DNA of 64,000 bases from Scylla paramamosain (GCF_035594125.1 NC_087185.1:14745164-14809163), one strand, 5' to 3'; positions 11,727 through 25,650 are shown, counted from the first letter of the stretch. Made by a program: numbers and translations. Notes: generated from the sequence alone by a model not told the origin.

Positions 11727-12806
11727 GCCTTATAGAGAGGAGGGGTTGATGTAATCATTGTAAACTTGTCATCGTTAAAAACAGTCTTTGTGTAATAAAA
11801 ATCATAACAAGTGGAACATTTCAACACAAGAAAACTATGATTAACTAATACTAAGAGAGACATTTTTTTTTTTTTTGAAGTCAACGTGGAGGCGAAATTT
11901 CATCATGATCATCGTACCGAGAAGGGCGAGTGGAGGAGTGTTGTGTATATAATGTAAGTGACCTAAGTATAACAAAAAAAGTGTGACATTGTACATTTAC
12001 ACCAAAAATAAATACTACAAAATGTTAGAAAGAGTGAGGAAAGAGTTTCATTCTTACCCTCTTCAAGAAAATATCCACCTTGATGAAGAGTGACAGACAC
12101 TTGGGAGAGTTAAGGAGAGAGGAGGTGGGAGAGGAGAGCATTTCAACACCACATCCCTTGAGAACCATCCAGCCATCCACTTCCATCTTTGCTTTCTTTC
12201 CCATAGACTCCCACCTCTTCCATCCATTCAAAACGGGACCCATCCACTTCTGAACCCCCTCTTAACCCCTGAAGGAGTCCAGTAAACCCTCAAGGGGACA
12301 CTTAGAACCCACAATAATTACATTTGACAAGTTCAGAGAGGGGAAAGTGCCAGTCACTTGAGCAGAGGACGGTGAGGGAAACGAGGGGAGGCTGAGAATA
12401 GCCTGCGTGAGGGGAAAAGCCTGAAAGTGAGGCAGCTAAAGGGGAAAGCAGAGTATGAGGGAATAAGTGTAATGGAAAGTGATGAGAATGGTAAGGAGGA
12501 GTGGAAAGGAAAACGAGCGGCTAAGTGAAAAATGGAGGAAAAAGAGGAGGAAGAGGTGAAACTGAGGAAAGGGAGCTCCTGTGTTTGGGTTAAGGGAGAA
12601 GGGAGAGAGTAAGGGAGAATTTGTGATAGGGAGAGGAAAAGGGAGGAGGAGAAAGAGTCGTTGGAAAGGAGAAGAAAGAGAAAGGGAGCAGTGAATGAGG
12701 AACAGGAGGGAAACAATAATGAACAAAAGAAAGAAAGAGAAGCGGAAGATGTTGAAATCAGCTCTTTTTCTTTTGTTCCATGTTAAATATCTGACTAATT
12801 CGGGAT

Positions 12807-12809
<3 letters not shown>
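11725..12809. other. Unassigned stretch, purine-rich on the right
   Basis: 11725-12350 is of mixed composition with no exon. 12350-12740 is strongly purine-rich on the + strand (GGAGAAAGGGAG-like), so the - strand gives long Ser/Leu/Phe frames that reflect composition only. Confidence 0.5.

Positions 12810-12870
<61 letters not shown>
12810..12870. repeat. (GA)n microsatellite
   Basis: A pure AG run of about 60 bp. A shorter GA run follows at 12972-12988. 12871-13298 shows no gene. Confidence 0.95.
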
Positions 12871-12873
<3 letters not shown>

Positions 12874-13294
12874 AGTTCACTTCATTTTCCACATGGCAGT
12901 TGTTTTTACAGTTTCAGCAGATTAATTTTGTACAGACACGTTAAAATAATATAACGTAATAAGGTTATGAAAGAGAGAGAGAGAGAGATAAAGATAAATA
13001 AAGTTAATGGAAGACACTGAAAAGTTAGCAGGTTCTCATTTAATTACTTATATATTGCAGAAGGGAAACATTGAGGTGGAAACAAAAGGTGTGACTGGGA
13101 AGAAGGAAAGAACCATTCTCGACTTCCTGCCTACAATTCCAAACTTTTCCTCGCCTTCCCATCGCACCCTTCCTTCCCTCCCACCCCCTCGCCTCCTGCT
13201 TCTTCCCTTCCTCTCCTTCACCTCCTTCTGTTCCCTCCCCTTTCTCTAGATATGTCCCTATGGCCCTACTGTAAAATAGTTTTCACAGCTCTAG

Positions 13295-13298
<4 letters not shown>

Positions 13299-13381
<83 letters not shown>
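13299..13381. repeat. (CT)n microsatellite
   Basis: A pure CT run of about 82 bp, bounded by CTAGCGTT on the left and CCGCAG on the right. 13382-13570 is C-rich and unassigned. Confidence 0.95.
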
Positions 13382-13383
<2 letters not shown>

Positions 13384-13570
13384 CAGCTAAAACTTGATTA
13401 CATTTAGAATTCCCGACAGTTTGCTGCTTCGCATCCCCCCTCCCCACCCCGTCTCCTTCCCCCCACCCCACCACACCTCGGCTCTCTGGTTGGGGGAGGG
13501 AGGGCAAGGGGGCGGCTCTCCCTTCCGTACTGTCCTCGAAACTCACAAACGAATGGAAACAGCTGATCCT

Positions 13571-14480
13571 GGTGAGTTTTATTTATTTTTTCCCTCAATT
13601 GTTGTTTAGTGAGTGATTTAACGTGTAATTTTGTGGCTAAGTGTATTGCTTCGTATGGATGTGTTATTTTGTGTGATTTTGTTTAACTTATTTGTATTTG
13701 TTTATTCATCTATTTATTTTGTTTATCTGTTTCTATCATTATCTCTTCATTGTGTTTTCTTGTTTTCTTTCTCTTCTCTCGTGTGTCTCTCTCTGTCTCT
13801 CAATTTTTTTCCTTGTCTTCTGTTGCTTCTCTCTTGTTTTCTTTCCTTCCTGTTATGTCTTTCTTATGTCTTCTCTCCTTTCTCTTGTTTCTATAATATT
13901 TTTTTTCTGTGATATTTTATGTTTTGTTTCTCTTTTCATTTCTCTTTTGTTTGTCTTTTATTGCCTCTTATGTTTTCTTTGCTCTTCTTTTGTCTTCTTC
14001 CTTGTCTTCTATTTTCACTTTGCTCTTATCTTTCGTTAATTCAATTTATTTTCATCTTAGAAGTCTTGTTTCGTGATTAAAGGCGTGAATTATTTGTTTT
14101 TCATTTTTTTGCCTCATTTATTTATTTTTTCGTTTGCTTTCTTTCGTAAACCTAAATTATCCTCACGTTTCTTTCTCCAATTTTCTTTTACTTTTTTTTG
14201 CGCTATTTTTTTATCACCCATTCTTCTCTTCCTTCACGTTCTTATTCATCTTTTCTCTCCCTTCCTTCTTCTCTGCTTCGTGTGTTTCCCCATTTTTTTT
14301 CCCTTAATTTCATCATATCATTTCTTTTTTTTTTTTATGAAGAGAAAAATTAGTAATACCTTGATTCTTATTTTCATCGTTTGCTGTAAAAAAAAAAAAT
14401 CACGCATTTTAACATCTGCAGAAAATGTACCAGGAAAAAAAATCTTTAATGAAATGAAGCTCAACATACAATAAAAAAAA
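13571..14480. other. Long T-rich, pyrimidine-biased stretch
   Basis: About 900 bp dominated by TTTGTCTTCT/TTTCTCTTTTG-like elements with irregular spacing and a few poly(A)/poly(T) runs near 14325 and 14387. Hydrophobic frames of 90-130 codons reflect base composition, with no start context, splice structure or family motif. Confidence 0.55.
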
Positions 14481-14620
14481 AAGAAAAAAAGAATAAAAAA
14501 CAGAAAATGGGTAATTCCACGAGAAAAACGAGATTGCACATATAAGTTAGAAAACGTACGGTGATGAAAGGGAAAATAAAATAAAGTACGAAAGTAAACC
14601 ATAATAACAATAAAATATGT

Positions 14621-14694
<74 letters not shown>

Positions 14695-14813
14695 GAAACG
14701 CGAATACCTCAATGTAATGCCCTAAAAAAAAAAAAAAAGAGAGAATTGTAGTGCAAAAATCTGCGTCATTACCTTTGCTTCCCTATAAAGTAAATAAATA
14801 AATAAAAAAATAA

Positions 14814-14893
<80 letters not shown>

Positions 14894-14995
14894 TCAATCC
14901 TGTGTAGGTACAGAGAACAACCACAGATAAAAAGTACTTAGCGTGTTAATGAATATAAAATTAGACATATTAGAAGTTGCAAACATTAAATCAAA

Positions 14996-15057
<62 letters not shown>
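14621..15057. repeat. Three (GA)n microsatellites in 440 bp
   Basis: GA runs at about 14621-14691, 14817-14891 and 15000-15057, separated by A-rich spacers of about 110-125 bp. 15058-15370 after the third run is of mixed composition with no supported gene. Confidence 0.95.
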
Positions 15058-15369
15058 ATCCGTCCACCAGCATCTATCGGGGGAGTGTGTTGGTCTTCTC
15101 ACTTCCGGGCAGAATTAGTCATGAGGCCAAAATTTGTGGCGTGTTGCGGGTCCATATTTTATTTCGGTCATAGCGGCGCCAGCCATAACTTGCCTCAATT
15201 TACGACCGTTTGGACACTGTTTAGAATGGGCTAATTTACTGCACGCGCCACCAAGGAGGGGACAGATGGGTGCTACTACATAAATACTTCATCACGATTT
15301 TTGTTCTGTTCTGTGGGATATTTTTGTTTCCCTACTTCACATCTCTTCCTCTCTTGTTATGTGTGTTTT

Positions 15370-15778
<409 letters not shown>

Positions 15779-15984
15779 GCTTTTATCAAATTCTTAATAT
15801 CCTTTTTATTTTTTCTTCGTTTCCTCTTTCTTTACTGCTTATCACGTCCTTCACTCTCATCCCTTCCCCTTCAGTTTGTTTCTGTCTTGATTCAACTCTC
15901 CTTTTCCCTTCTTTACTCCCCGTTATTCTGTTCTTATTCCTTCGTGATTGTTTTTCTTTCCTATATTTTTATTCATATTTTCAT

Positions 15985-16345
15985 GTTTTAATCCTCAGTG
16001 GTGTCTCCTCTCCTTTTCTTCCTTTACTTCCTTTCTCTCCTTACTTCCTCTCCTTCCGCCAGTTGCTGCGCCAAAATCAAACCTATATGATCTAATTTTT
16101 CTTTCCCTTTTTTTTTCATATTTTCATATTTTATTACTCTCTTCCGTCTCTCCTTCCTTCTTTCTTTCTCTTCTTCCTTCCTCCCCTCCCGCCAGTTGCC
16201 GCGCCAAAATCTTTGCTATATAACCTAATTTTTCTTTGCTTTTTTTATATTTCCATGTTTTATTGCTCACTTCCGTCTCCTCTCCTTCCTTCCTCTCCTC
16301 CCGTGAGTTGCCGCGACAAAATCCATGCTATGTAACCTCATCTAA
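15985..16345. repeat. Tandem array, three units of about 115-120 bp
   Basis: Three units each contain a CTTCCGTCTC/CTCTCCTTCC pyrimidine run, then GCCAGTTGC.GCGCCAAAATC, then TATATAACCTAATTTTTCTTT and a TTCATATTTTATT.CTC element. The GCGCCAAAATC core lies near 16067, 16201 and 16312 (GCGACAAAATC in the last). Confidence 0.65.
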
Positions 16346-16649
16346 GTTTTGAAAGTGGTTCTTAAATTATGAGAATATCAGTTTATAAAAGTTAGTCGCC
16401 CGTCGGGAGTTTGCCTTATGAAGCTTCGAATCATGTTTCATTAACCCAGGAAAGCGCAAGAGGTAGATTTCCCCTGGCTCGGTGAAGCACGTGATGAGAC
16501 TCTGAAGCAGACGCACGAACCCCAGTGAACCACGTGTGTGTGGGGGAGGCTATTGACTCACCGGACCCTTTGAAGCTGATTGAACCAGTTATAGTGGTTT
16601 GTATCTGGAGTTGCCGAAGCAGTGAACCATAAGACGCTCTCTCAAATTT

Positions 16650-17145
16650 CTGCTGTTGTTGTGAAGGTTTCCGTTGTTGTTTTATCTGTAATTGTTTGAA
16701 ATGGTTAAGATTTGATGTTTCTTTTAAGTCATTTTTTTTTTCTTAAAGTTTTGTGTTTTTATATTGATTTTTTTTTCATGGAAGTTGTGTTGATATTCAT
16801 ATTGTAATTATATTGTGTAACTTTCCTTTATTATCATTTTTTTTTTCACTAATTGTTTTCAGTGGTTAATATTTGGTCTCTGTAAAGTAATTCTGTTTTT
16901 CTTAAAGTTTTGCGTGTCTTTGTGTAGAATTTTGTTTATTTTATGGAGATTTTGTGTTTATATTTATATAGTACATTATATTGTGTAGCTTTCCGCTGTC
17001 ATCTTTGTTCACTAATTCCTTTGAATGGTTAAGTTTTGGTGTCTCTATTTATAATGTAATTCGTCTTTCTTAAAGTTTTGGTGTGTATATAGAAATTTAT
17101 CTTTTTTTTTTATGAAGTTTTTGTGTTTATATTTATATAGTTATT
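16650..17145. repeat. Tandem array, three units of about 170-190 bp
   Basis: The order GAATGGTTAA.ATTTG.TGTCT, then TTTCTTAAAGTTTTG.GT, then TTTATGGAAGTT.TGTTTATATT and ATTGTGTAACTTTCC recurs near 16700, 16862 and 17025. Divergence is moderate. 16346-16649 to the left and 17146-17641 to the right show no gene. Confidence 0.65.
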
Positions 17146-17641
17146 AGTTTTACTGAAATATTTGTCTTAATTCTTTGACTGCTATTTCGTGCACCTTTCC
17201 TTAATTACTTATCGCTCTGAGACACCTTTATTTGTTCTACAGCCGCCTTTCACCTTTAAACTTGGTACAAATTGCAAAATAAGCTTTTTTTTAATCACCT
17301 ACTTTCTTGTAGATGTATAAAGATTTCATGCATTACTTGTGGCGCTGTTCATTGCTTCGTGCTGCAGTGAAAGGATTAATAAATGAGTTTTTTTTCTCGA
17401 TATTTTTGTTCTTCTATTTATAAAGTGGAGTTTTCTCAGCACCTTTTCCTGCTATTGCATCTCTGCACTTCTATTTCATTTACTCTACTACGCTTGCAGT
17501 TGTATCTCAGGCCAACGATATATTTAGCATTTAATTAAAGGCTAACTCTTCTTAGGACGATAATATATTCATTTTATTTATGTGAAGTGTGCATGGACAA
17601 GGACATTTCAGCTGGTTGAGCACATTTGTCATATATATGTG

Positions 17642-17681
<40 letters not shown>

Positions 17682-17682
17682 G

Positions 17683-17765
<83 letters not shown>

Positions 17766-17846
17766 TCTTCTCCCTACGTCTCTATTTATCTATATCTATG
17801 TATGTATGTATGTATCTATGTATCTATCTATTTATCTATCTATCTG

Positions 17847-17899
<53 letters not shown>

Positions 17900-17900
17900 G
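17642..17900. repeat. Compound (CT)n and (ATCT)n microsatellite
   Basis: An interrupted CT run (17642-17768, with CCT, CGT and TTCT breaks) grades into ATGT repeats (about 17797-17826) and then a long ATCT tetranucleotide run (about 17827-17900). Confidence 0.95.
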
Positions 17901-18319
17901 CATCGATGTGTCCCAGGCCTCCATTTACTCTTGTGTGCGTCTCTGTCTTCATCGTCTGCAGCATCGACTGAAGCTGTCTGCCTGTCATTCCGTCTGTCTG
18001 TCTGCGGCCCATTGATCTGCCGGGACCCGCCTGTGCCTCACTGCGGGTCTTCGTCACTCGCAACACCTCGGCTGGAAACGATCAACAAAAAGGGAGGGAA
18101 AAAAGAAGGTGGATTCAATGCGTCTGTCCCTCGAAACACGCTGCTATTGCCTATATTTCACGCCCTGCTCGATAAATGGTGTGGTAAAACTTCCACTCCA
18201 GAAAACCTTGTCAGTAGCCACAAATCTGGGTCAGGAATGCCACCCGTCGTTTATTCCTTGTAGTGTGTTTGTGTCAGTGCTGGTTGGTGTTTACATATGT
18301 GCTCATTGGCAGGGTTCTT
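17901..18319. other. Unassigned intergenic stretch
   Basis: Mixed composition. A frame running through from the microsatellite ends near 18263, but it has no recognisable domain and no independent start. No gene is called. Confidence 0.45.
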
Positions 18320-18660
18320 GTGTGTGTGTGTGTGTGTGGGTGTGGGTGGGTGGGTGTGTGGGTGGGTGTGTTCTTGCGTGCGTGTGTGAAATTAATTAGT
18401 TTCATATTTCATAATACTTGTCTTTGTTTCTTTTTTTTCTCTCTCTGATTCACTTTCTCTTTCTGTTCTTCCTTCTTCTACTCCACCTCCTCCTCCTCCT
18501 CCTCCTCCTCCTCCTCCTCCTCCTCCTGCACCACGTTCCCTTCTTCCTTCTTTCAACTTCTTTCTCCCTCTGGCTGCCTCATCTTTTATTCTATACCTCC
18601 TCTTTCTTCTCCTCCTTCAGTTCCTCCTTTTCCTTCTAGTTACCTGACTGTCGCTTTCAT
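18320..18660. repeat. GT/GGGT-rich and (CTC)n tracts
   Basis: A GT/GGGT block at about 18320-18372 and a (CTC)n run at about 18485-18527 within pyrimidine-rich sequence. 18661-19083 is unassigned. Confidence 0.85.
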
Positions 18661-19081
18661 ATTTTTCCTTCACTTCTCAATTTCCAGCTGATGGGAAAAA
18701 AATAGATATACTTTTGAGCATGACTTGCACTTTATCGCCTGAAGATCGCTCCTTGTATCTTGTCACTGCGAGAGGAGTTTGGCGGAGGGAAAAAAATAAG
18801 ATAACTCACATCGTCTTGTCTTGCTTGTCCTGCCCGTGACGTGTTCCAATATGGCGCAGGTGTGAGGAGGAAAACACTCAATATAACTAAGTTGAACTGC
18901 GGAGGAATAGGTGAAGCGAATGCCTTTTTATTTATTTATTCATTTTATTATTTTTTTTCAAGGTTGTCTATTTTTTCCGCCATCGCTTCCTTTCCCGATT
19001 CAGTGCAGCGTCTGTTATCCTCCGTAATGTGCGGGTTTCCTCTCAGATGTTAGGTTCTGGTGTTCTGTTTGGGTGTGTTCT

Positions 19082-19083
<2 letters not shown>

Positions 19084-19142
<59 letters not shown>

Positions 19143-19183
19143 TGCAACATTCTTGTGGTATAACTTTGTTGTTGTTGTTGTTT

Positions 19184-19227
<44 letters not shown>

Positions 19228-19300
19228 CTCCTCCTCCTCCTCCTCCTCCTCCTCCTCCTCCTCCTCCTCCTCCTCCTCCTCCTCCTCCTCCTCCTCCTCA
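19084..19300. repeat. Compound (GT)n - (GTT)n - (CTC)n
   Basis: GT at about 19087-19140, GTT at about 19169-19226 with one TTTTT break, then CTC at about 19227-19299. The CTC run directly abuts the LINE coding tail that starts at about 19300. Confidence 0.95.
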
Positions 19301-19775
19301 ATTCCTGCCGAAATTGTAAACAGCAATACTATTGAATCATTCAAAAATAAAATAGACAAATATTTAAAAGCAAATCCCCAACAAGCTCTCTTCTTGTCCG
19401 AATAATTACTAAATTCACTATTTAAACTCTTATTCAACAGTTTTAATATAACTTGTATTAACTTTCAGATAGGCGTATAGAGTTCACCGTAGGGTGAATA
19501 GTAGAACTTCCTTTCATCCTTTCCTATGAAAATTTCCATGTCAGTTTTTCCATACTGCATGGTACTTTTCCCAACTATTTCCATGCCAGCGCAAGCTGGA
19601 GGGAGTGGTGGGTGGGGAGGAGCCTTCTGCTATGCTGTCCTGTCTCTCTTCACTGTAGCTAGTTAGAAGTAGTTACCAAACAGCCTTGCAAGGACCAAAA
19701 GGTTTGTTGCTGTTTGGCTTTCCTTTGTATTCCTTTGTATTCCTTTGTATTCCTCCTCTTCCTCCTCCTCCTCCT
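19300..19775 (+). mobile_element. LINE 3' end (5'-truncated): C-terminal coding tail plus 3' UTR
   Basis: The frame 19300-19405 reads IPAEIVNSNTIESFKNKIDKYL and ends in TAA. This is the common C-terminal tail after the reverse-transcriptase domain of non-LTR retrotransposons (the pattern LP..IVN..T..SFKN.LD). A UTR of about 370 bp follows, with the ACCAAACAGCC...AAGGACC...TTGTTGCTGTTTGG block at 19673-19718, TTTGTATTCC direct repeats and a CTC-rich end at about 19752-19787. Everything 5' of the tail is replaced by trinucleotide microsatellites. Confidence 0.65.
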
Positions 19776-19787
19776 CCTCCTCCTCCT

Positions 19788-19905
19788 TTCTGTACTATCC
19801 TGTCTTTGTCACTAATAGCGTAGAATAGTTACCCAAACAGCCTAGTAAGAACCTCAGTGTCTGTTGCTGTTTAGGCTTCCTTTTTATTCCTTCTCCTCTT
19901 ACCTC
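19788..19905 (+). mobile_element. LINE 3'-end relic, second partial copy
   Basis: CTAATAGCGTAGAATAGTTA (19812-19831), then CCAAACAGCCTAGTAAGAACC and CTGTTGCTGTTTAGG repeat the end of the element next door. It matches the 3971-4085 copy better than its neighbour (shared TAATAGCGTAGAATAGTT), so it is probably a separate insertion or a subfamily member rather than a local duplication. Confidence 0.6.
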
Positions 19906-20233
19906 TCATCCTCCTACACTTCTCTGCTCTCTCTCTTCCCTTTCACCTTTCATTTTTTCCTACCTCCTCCTGTCTTACCCCCTTCCCGCACTTTCACACT
20001 TTCACTGACGAGTCTTGTGGAAATGGCCCGCGTTAACAATCTCTCTTGAAGGACAATGACGGAAAAATAAAGGCGAAATCAGGCAGAGGTGAGGCGTCGC
20101 TCCCTTGAAGAGACACTTGATGCCTCTCCTCAGACAATTATGCTCACTTCTTCAGGAGTTGCCCGCGTCCGACTCAAAAATCAGGGGCGTTTCTTTGTCA
20201 TTACTGATGTCATTAGTGAGCGAGTGACGTGGT

Positions 20234-20234
<1 letters not shown>
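19906..20234. other. Unassigned stretch
   Basis: Pyrimidine-rich to about 19990, then mixed. A short frame at 20089-20230 runs into the GA tract and has no recognisable motif. Confidence 0.45.

Positions 20235-20315
<81 letters not shown>
20235..20315. repeat. (GA)n microsatellite
   Basis: A pure GA run of about 80 bp, followed by about 130 bp of A/G-rich sequence (20316-20450). Confidence 0.95.
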
Positions 20316-20319
<4 letters not shown>

Positions 20320-20450
20320 AAAGAAGAAAGGAAACAAAAGAGAAAATAAGGAAACAAGAAAAAAACACAGAAGGGGAGAGAAAAGCAAAGCAAAGGAAGG
20401 AAGGAACGGGAGAGAAAGGAAGATATAAAAGAGCAGAGGAGAGAGGGGGC

Positions 20451-21378
20451 CCCGAACATTAGTTGAGCATTTTGAACACGGGAGGGAGATGTCCAGTGCA
20501 GAAAAAAAGGACAGGTATAGAGGGGCGAAGATCTCCCAGAATACCTGTAATACTCCCTCTCTCTCTCTCTCTTCCCTCCCTTCTGTGCCTCCTGCCTCCT
20601 GTAACGCAACACAACCTGGCCAAGTTACGGCGGCGCATCTAAACTCACCGCCCATAACTCCTACGTAATCACAGGGTATGCCAAGGCGCTCCGGAGCAAT
20701 GCACTAATTTAATGAGTGTTTCCAGCACTTTTTTGCGTTATTACCGCTTTTTTGGGGGTTATTTGCACAACAGGAAGGTGGTAAGGGCGCCAGGCTGTGG
20801 TCGCTACCCTCACGCCTCACCCATAACTGCTCTCTCCTGTTTTTTATTCAAGGGTTTAAAGAAAAATGTATTGGAATTATATAGGAATCGTTGTTTCTCT
20901 CCCAAAGGCGCTGCTGGGCATATCTTTCCATGTTTTTTGTTTTGTTTTTGTTTTTGTTTTAGGGGGCGGTGGTCATGAATAAGCAGAGAAATTGCACTGA
21001 AATCACGCAGGCATTGCTGTATTTTCTCACTTGAATTCTCATACGTGTTTTTTTTTTTTTTTTCTCTCTCAAATTCTTACTTTCGTGTCAAGTCGCGGTT
21101 GGAAAGAAAAAAAAAAAGCTGCTCTGAAATTTTATAGAAATCACCGCTTTTCTTTACATGAAATCTAGTGTGCACTTTTTATTGTTTTTTCTTTATTATT
21201 TTTTCTTGCATGTGTTTTTTTTTTTTATAAAAGTAAAAAAGTAAAAAAAAACGAAGAAAGAAATCGTGGCGCATTTTATCAACTGGAAGTGAAAATTCAA
21301 GTTATTTAACAGCCAAAGATGTTTTTTGCTGTTGTAGATGACTTGGTTGTGCCTTGTGTTTTGAAAATAATAATGTGT

Positions 21379-21382
<4 letters not shown>
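20451..21382. other. Unassigned stretch
   Basis: Mixed composition with poly(T) near 21048-21063 and AT-rich sequence at 21170-21260. No exon or RNA gene supported. Confidence 0.45.
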
Positions 21383-22519
<1,137 letters not shown>

Positions 22520-23160
22520 TCAATATATTTCTTCTCTGTTTTCTTTTTCCACGTTCCTGTTTTCCCTTTTCTCTTTTTTTCTGTTTTCTTCCCTTATTTG
22601 TCTTTTTTCGTTTCTCTTGCTTTTCCTTTTCTTATATATTTTTTTCTTTTCTCCTCCTGTTTTTTCTGTTATATCCTCATTTCCTCACCCTCCAATTTTT
22701 TCCCTTTTCTACTATTATTTTTCCTTTTCTGTACTCCTGTTTTCCTTTTCTACCTTCCTATCTTCTGTTTTCTTCTTCTGCCCTCCCATTTCAATTTTCT
22801 CCTCTTATTTTCTCTTTTCTATTCTCTTATTTTTCCTTTTATACCTTCCTGTCTCCTTTTTCGTCTTCTGCCTTCCTTTTTCTATTTCCTTCTCTTATTT
22901 TCCTTCCTTCCTTCCTATTTCCCCTTTTGTTCTCTTACTTTCCCTTTTCTCCCCTCTCTATTTTCTCACTTCATCTATTTTACCACCCTCCTATTTTTTT
23001 TCCTTTTCTACTCTACCCTCCTATTTTCTTTTTCTTCTCCTGTTTTCCTTTCTTTCCTCTGCTATTTTCCCTTTTCTAGTACTATTTTCTCACCGTCTTA
23101 TTTTCATTTTTATATCCTCTTATTTCCTCTCCTCTACCTTCCTGTTTTCCCTCTTCCCTG
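22520..23160. repeat. Polypyrimidine minisatellite-like tract of about 640 bp
   Basis: Almost wholly T and C on the + strand, built from irregular 20-30-bp elements resembling CCTCCTATTTTCCTTTTCTACC. The composition favours intramolecular triplex formation. The 256- and 182-codon frames here are composition artefacts. Confidence 0.7.
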
Positions 23161-23366
23161 GCTAAGATCGGATGGATGATGGTGTGGTTTCATGTTTCTC
23201 TTCCGCCTCGAGGGAAATCATACTTTTCAAACTTTTCCCTCTGAACTATTTTCATAAATGGAGAAGGTGATTATTTATTTATTAGTTTCATTTTCTCGTT
23301 TCTGCGCGTGCAACATGCATCGCAATTTTTAAAATGGAAGAAGTTGTAACTAGAAAGAGAGAGAGA

Positions 23367-23690
23367 GTAAGTGGGAGTAAATAACATTACTGGAATATGA
23401 AAGTGAAAGGGAGGAGAGAAAATAAAATGAATTAAACGGTATAATAAACTAAATTGTCGATAAGAAAAACAAGCCATTGAATGAAATACTGGTAAAAAAA
23501 AAATTAAAACACACGAGAAATAGAAAATTAAGTAAATGAGAATAAATAGCATGACTAGAATATGGAAGTAAGAGAAAGAAAAGAAAAAAAAAGATAAATA
23601 AACCAAATTCTCGATTAGAAAACAAACAATAGAATGAAATGGCAAAAAAAAAGGGAAAGAGATAGACACTTGTAAACATAAAAAAAAAGT
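23367..23690. repeat. Tandem duplication, two A-rich units of about 165 bp
   Basis: The order AGTAAATAACATTACTGGAAT, GAAAGTGAAAGGGAGG, AAATTGTCGATAAGAAAA and CAAGCCATTGAATGAAAT (first unit from about 23367) recurs from about 23531 as AATAAATAGCATGACTAGAA, AAATTCTCGATTAGAAAA and CAAACAATAGAATGAAAT. Diverged copies, no gene. Confidence 0.65.
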
Positions 23691-23784
23691 AAACTGCGGG
23701 AAAAAAAAAATGAATGGAATGTAAGAACAAGTCAAAAAATCAAAACAAGGGAGGTCAAAAAATAAACTCCCAAAAATAGTGACC

Positions 23785-23789
<5 letters not shown>

Positions 23790-23878
<89 letters not shown>

Positions 23879-24145
23879 TGCATGTAAGAGAAGTACACAT
23901 ACTTTGAACGTCATCAAATATCACAGTGAAATTTAGTCGGGTGTTGAATGTCATTTTAATTTGATGCAGCACTGACCTTGAAACTTCGTACGCCTTGCTT
24001 GGTGGAAAGGAAATTAAGCACGGAATTGAATAAACAATTGAAAAAAAAAAAAAAGCAAAGAAAACGTTGTGGAATACAGGAAAAAAAAAAAAGGTGAAAG
24101 AAGGATAGTGTGAGAGTTTATTCCAGAGAGAGAGAGAGAGAGAGA

Positions 24146-24180
<35 letters not shown>
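23790..24180. repeat. Two (GA)n microsatellites
   Basis: GA at about 23790-23876 and at about 24126-24180 (one TGAG interruption). The sequence between them is unassigned and includes poly(A) runs near 24040 and 24080. Confidence 0.95.
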
Positions 24181-24183
<3 letters not shown>

Positions 24184-24619
24184 CATAGACAAGTACCGGA
24201 AATTAAAAGTTGAATACCAAGTTTCCGATGGCGAATCTTCCAGTGAATGATCCAACTCGAGGGTCTGGAAAAGCAGCGTGGGAGGAGGAAACAGTTTGTA
24301 AATATCGCAGCTTACCTTCATTCAAGTGTTGCTCTGAAGCGAGGAGGAGGAAGAGCTGAGAGAGGAGGAGGAGGAGGAGGCAATGCAAGACCAGGATGGG
24401 AAGGAGGAAGGTGAAGAGAAGACGAGCAAACAGGAACTCTGAAACTCTTTTTTATTTGTTTTTGTTTTTTAGCGTACCCATGATTCTCAGATGTCGTAAC
24501 ACAGGAGCATCGGAACATCTTAATTAAATTGCTTGATCCCATTACAATCCTTCATTACTCAATATTTTTTATTTCCTTTTATTTATTTATTTATCTTATT
24601 TATTTATTTATTTTTTTTT
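24181..24619. other. Unassigned stretch with a short (GGA)n
   Basis: Mixed sequence with a GGA-rich block at about 24341-24380 and ATTT repeats at 24575-24615. No gene recognised. Confidence 0.45.
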
Positions 24620-24980
24620 GAGTGAGCGAGAATTATGTTGGATTGTATTTCGTAGCCCTCTTTTCTGTAATCCGTTTTTTGAATGAGCAGAAATTTTTTT
24701 TAAGTGAACGAAAATTATGGTGAATTATATTTTTGTAGCCCTATTTTTTGTTCTTGCACAGTACACTAAGAACATGTGGCCGTGGGAGCATTAAAACGTA
24801 TTCTGTCAGCGAGAACTAACTGGGAGCAGAAGTAATAAGTAAGTGAGTATATTTTTGTAACCCCGTTTTTTTTTCCCCAGTTTTTGCAAAGACTCCTTTA
24901 CACTTCAGAGAAAATTGCATAGTCAGCTAAGTGGCCGTGGAAGTATAAGAACGTATTCTGTCAGCGAGAACACCGTGAAG
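24620..24980. repeat. Diverged tandem repeats of about 85 and 155 bp
   Basis: GAGCGAGAATTATG...TTGTAGCCCT occurs near 24622 and 24705. TAAG..CATGTGGCCGTGGGAGCAT followed by AACGTATTCTGTCAGCGAGA occurs near 24768 and 24928. Confidence 0.6.
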
Positions 24981-25650
24981 AAAGAAACCACAAAGAGAGG
25001 AAGGGCGAGGAAGATGAAGATGAGGAGGAAGAGAAGGAGGAGGAGGAGGAGGAGGAGGAGGAAGCCTGTTAACATGCATAACAATGTAACCTGTCAAGGA
25101 GAACACAACAATAAAACTAGAACACGCAAACAAGGAGAAACAAAAGCGGGACAAGACAAAGAACAGAAAAAAAAATATCAAAAGATTATGTGGGACAGTC
25201 GCAGCATAACAGGGCCCTTGTAAGACACCCACCTCCTTCACCCACTCACGCCGACACTATTGCAATCACGACCATATTCTGGAACACTTCTGATCCACAT
25301 CTCCACTACACTCAAAAGGTTCTACAGTGTAGTTGAAGTTACGCATGTTTTTAACGGTGTTTTTATGGTTAAAATGACGAATTAATAAGATTTTTACATT
25401 CCAAACAGAAGAAACACTCTTTCAAACTCGGCTGATCGTCTCTATTGTCTTTGAAAATAGTCGTGGCGAGAGAGTAAAGCGTTTCTGTATACGGGCCACA
25501 GTACGGTGAAAGAAAACGAGTCTCACCGAACAGGTATTGCCGCCGCGAAGCTCACACGCTAGCCACGTCTATTAAAAGCTCATTATATCCCAGACGGAAA
25601 GCCTCGCTGCTTCAAATAATGACACTGCTCATCCATCTTGGCAGTCAGTG

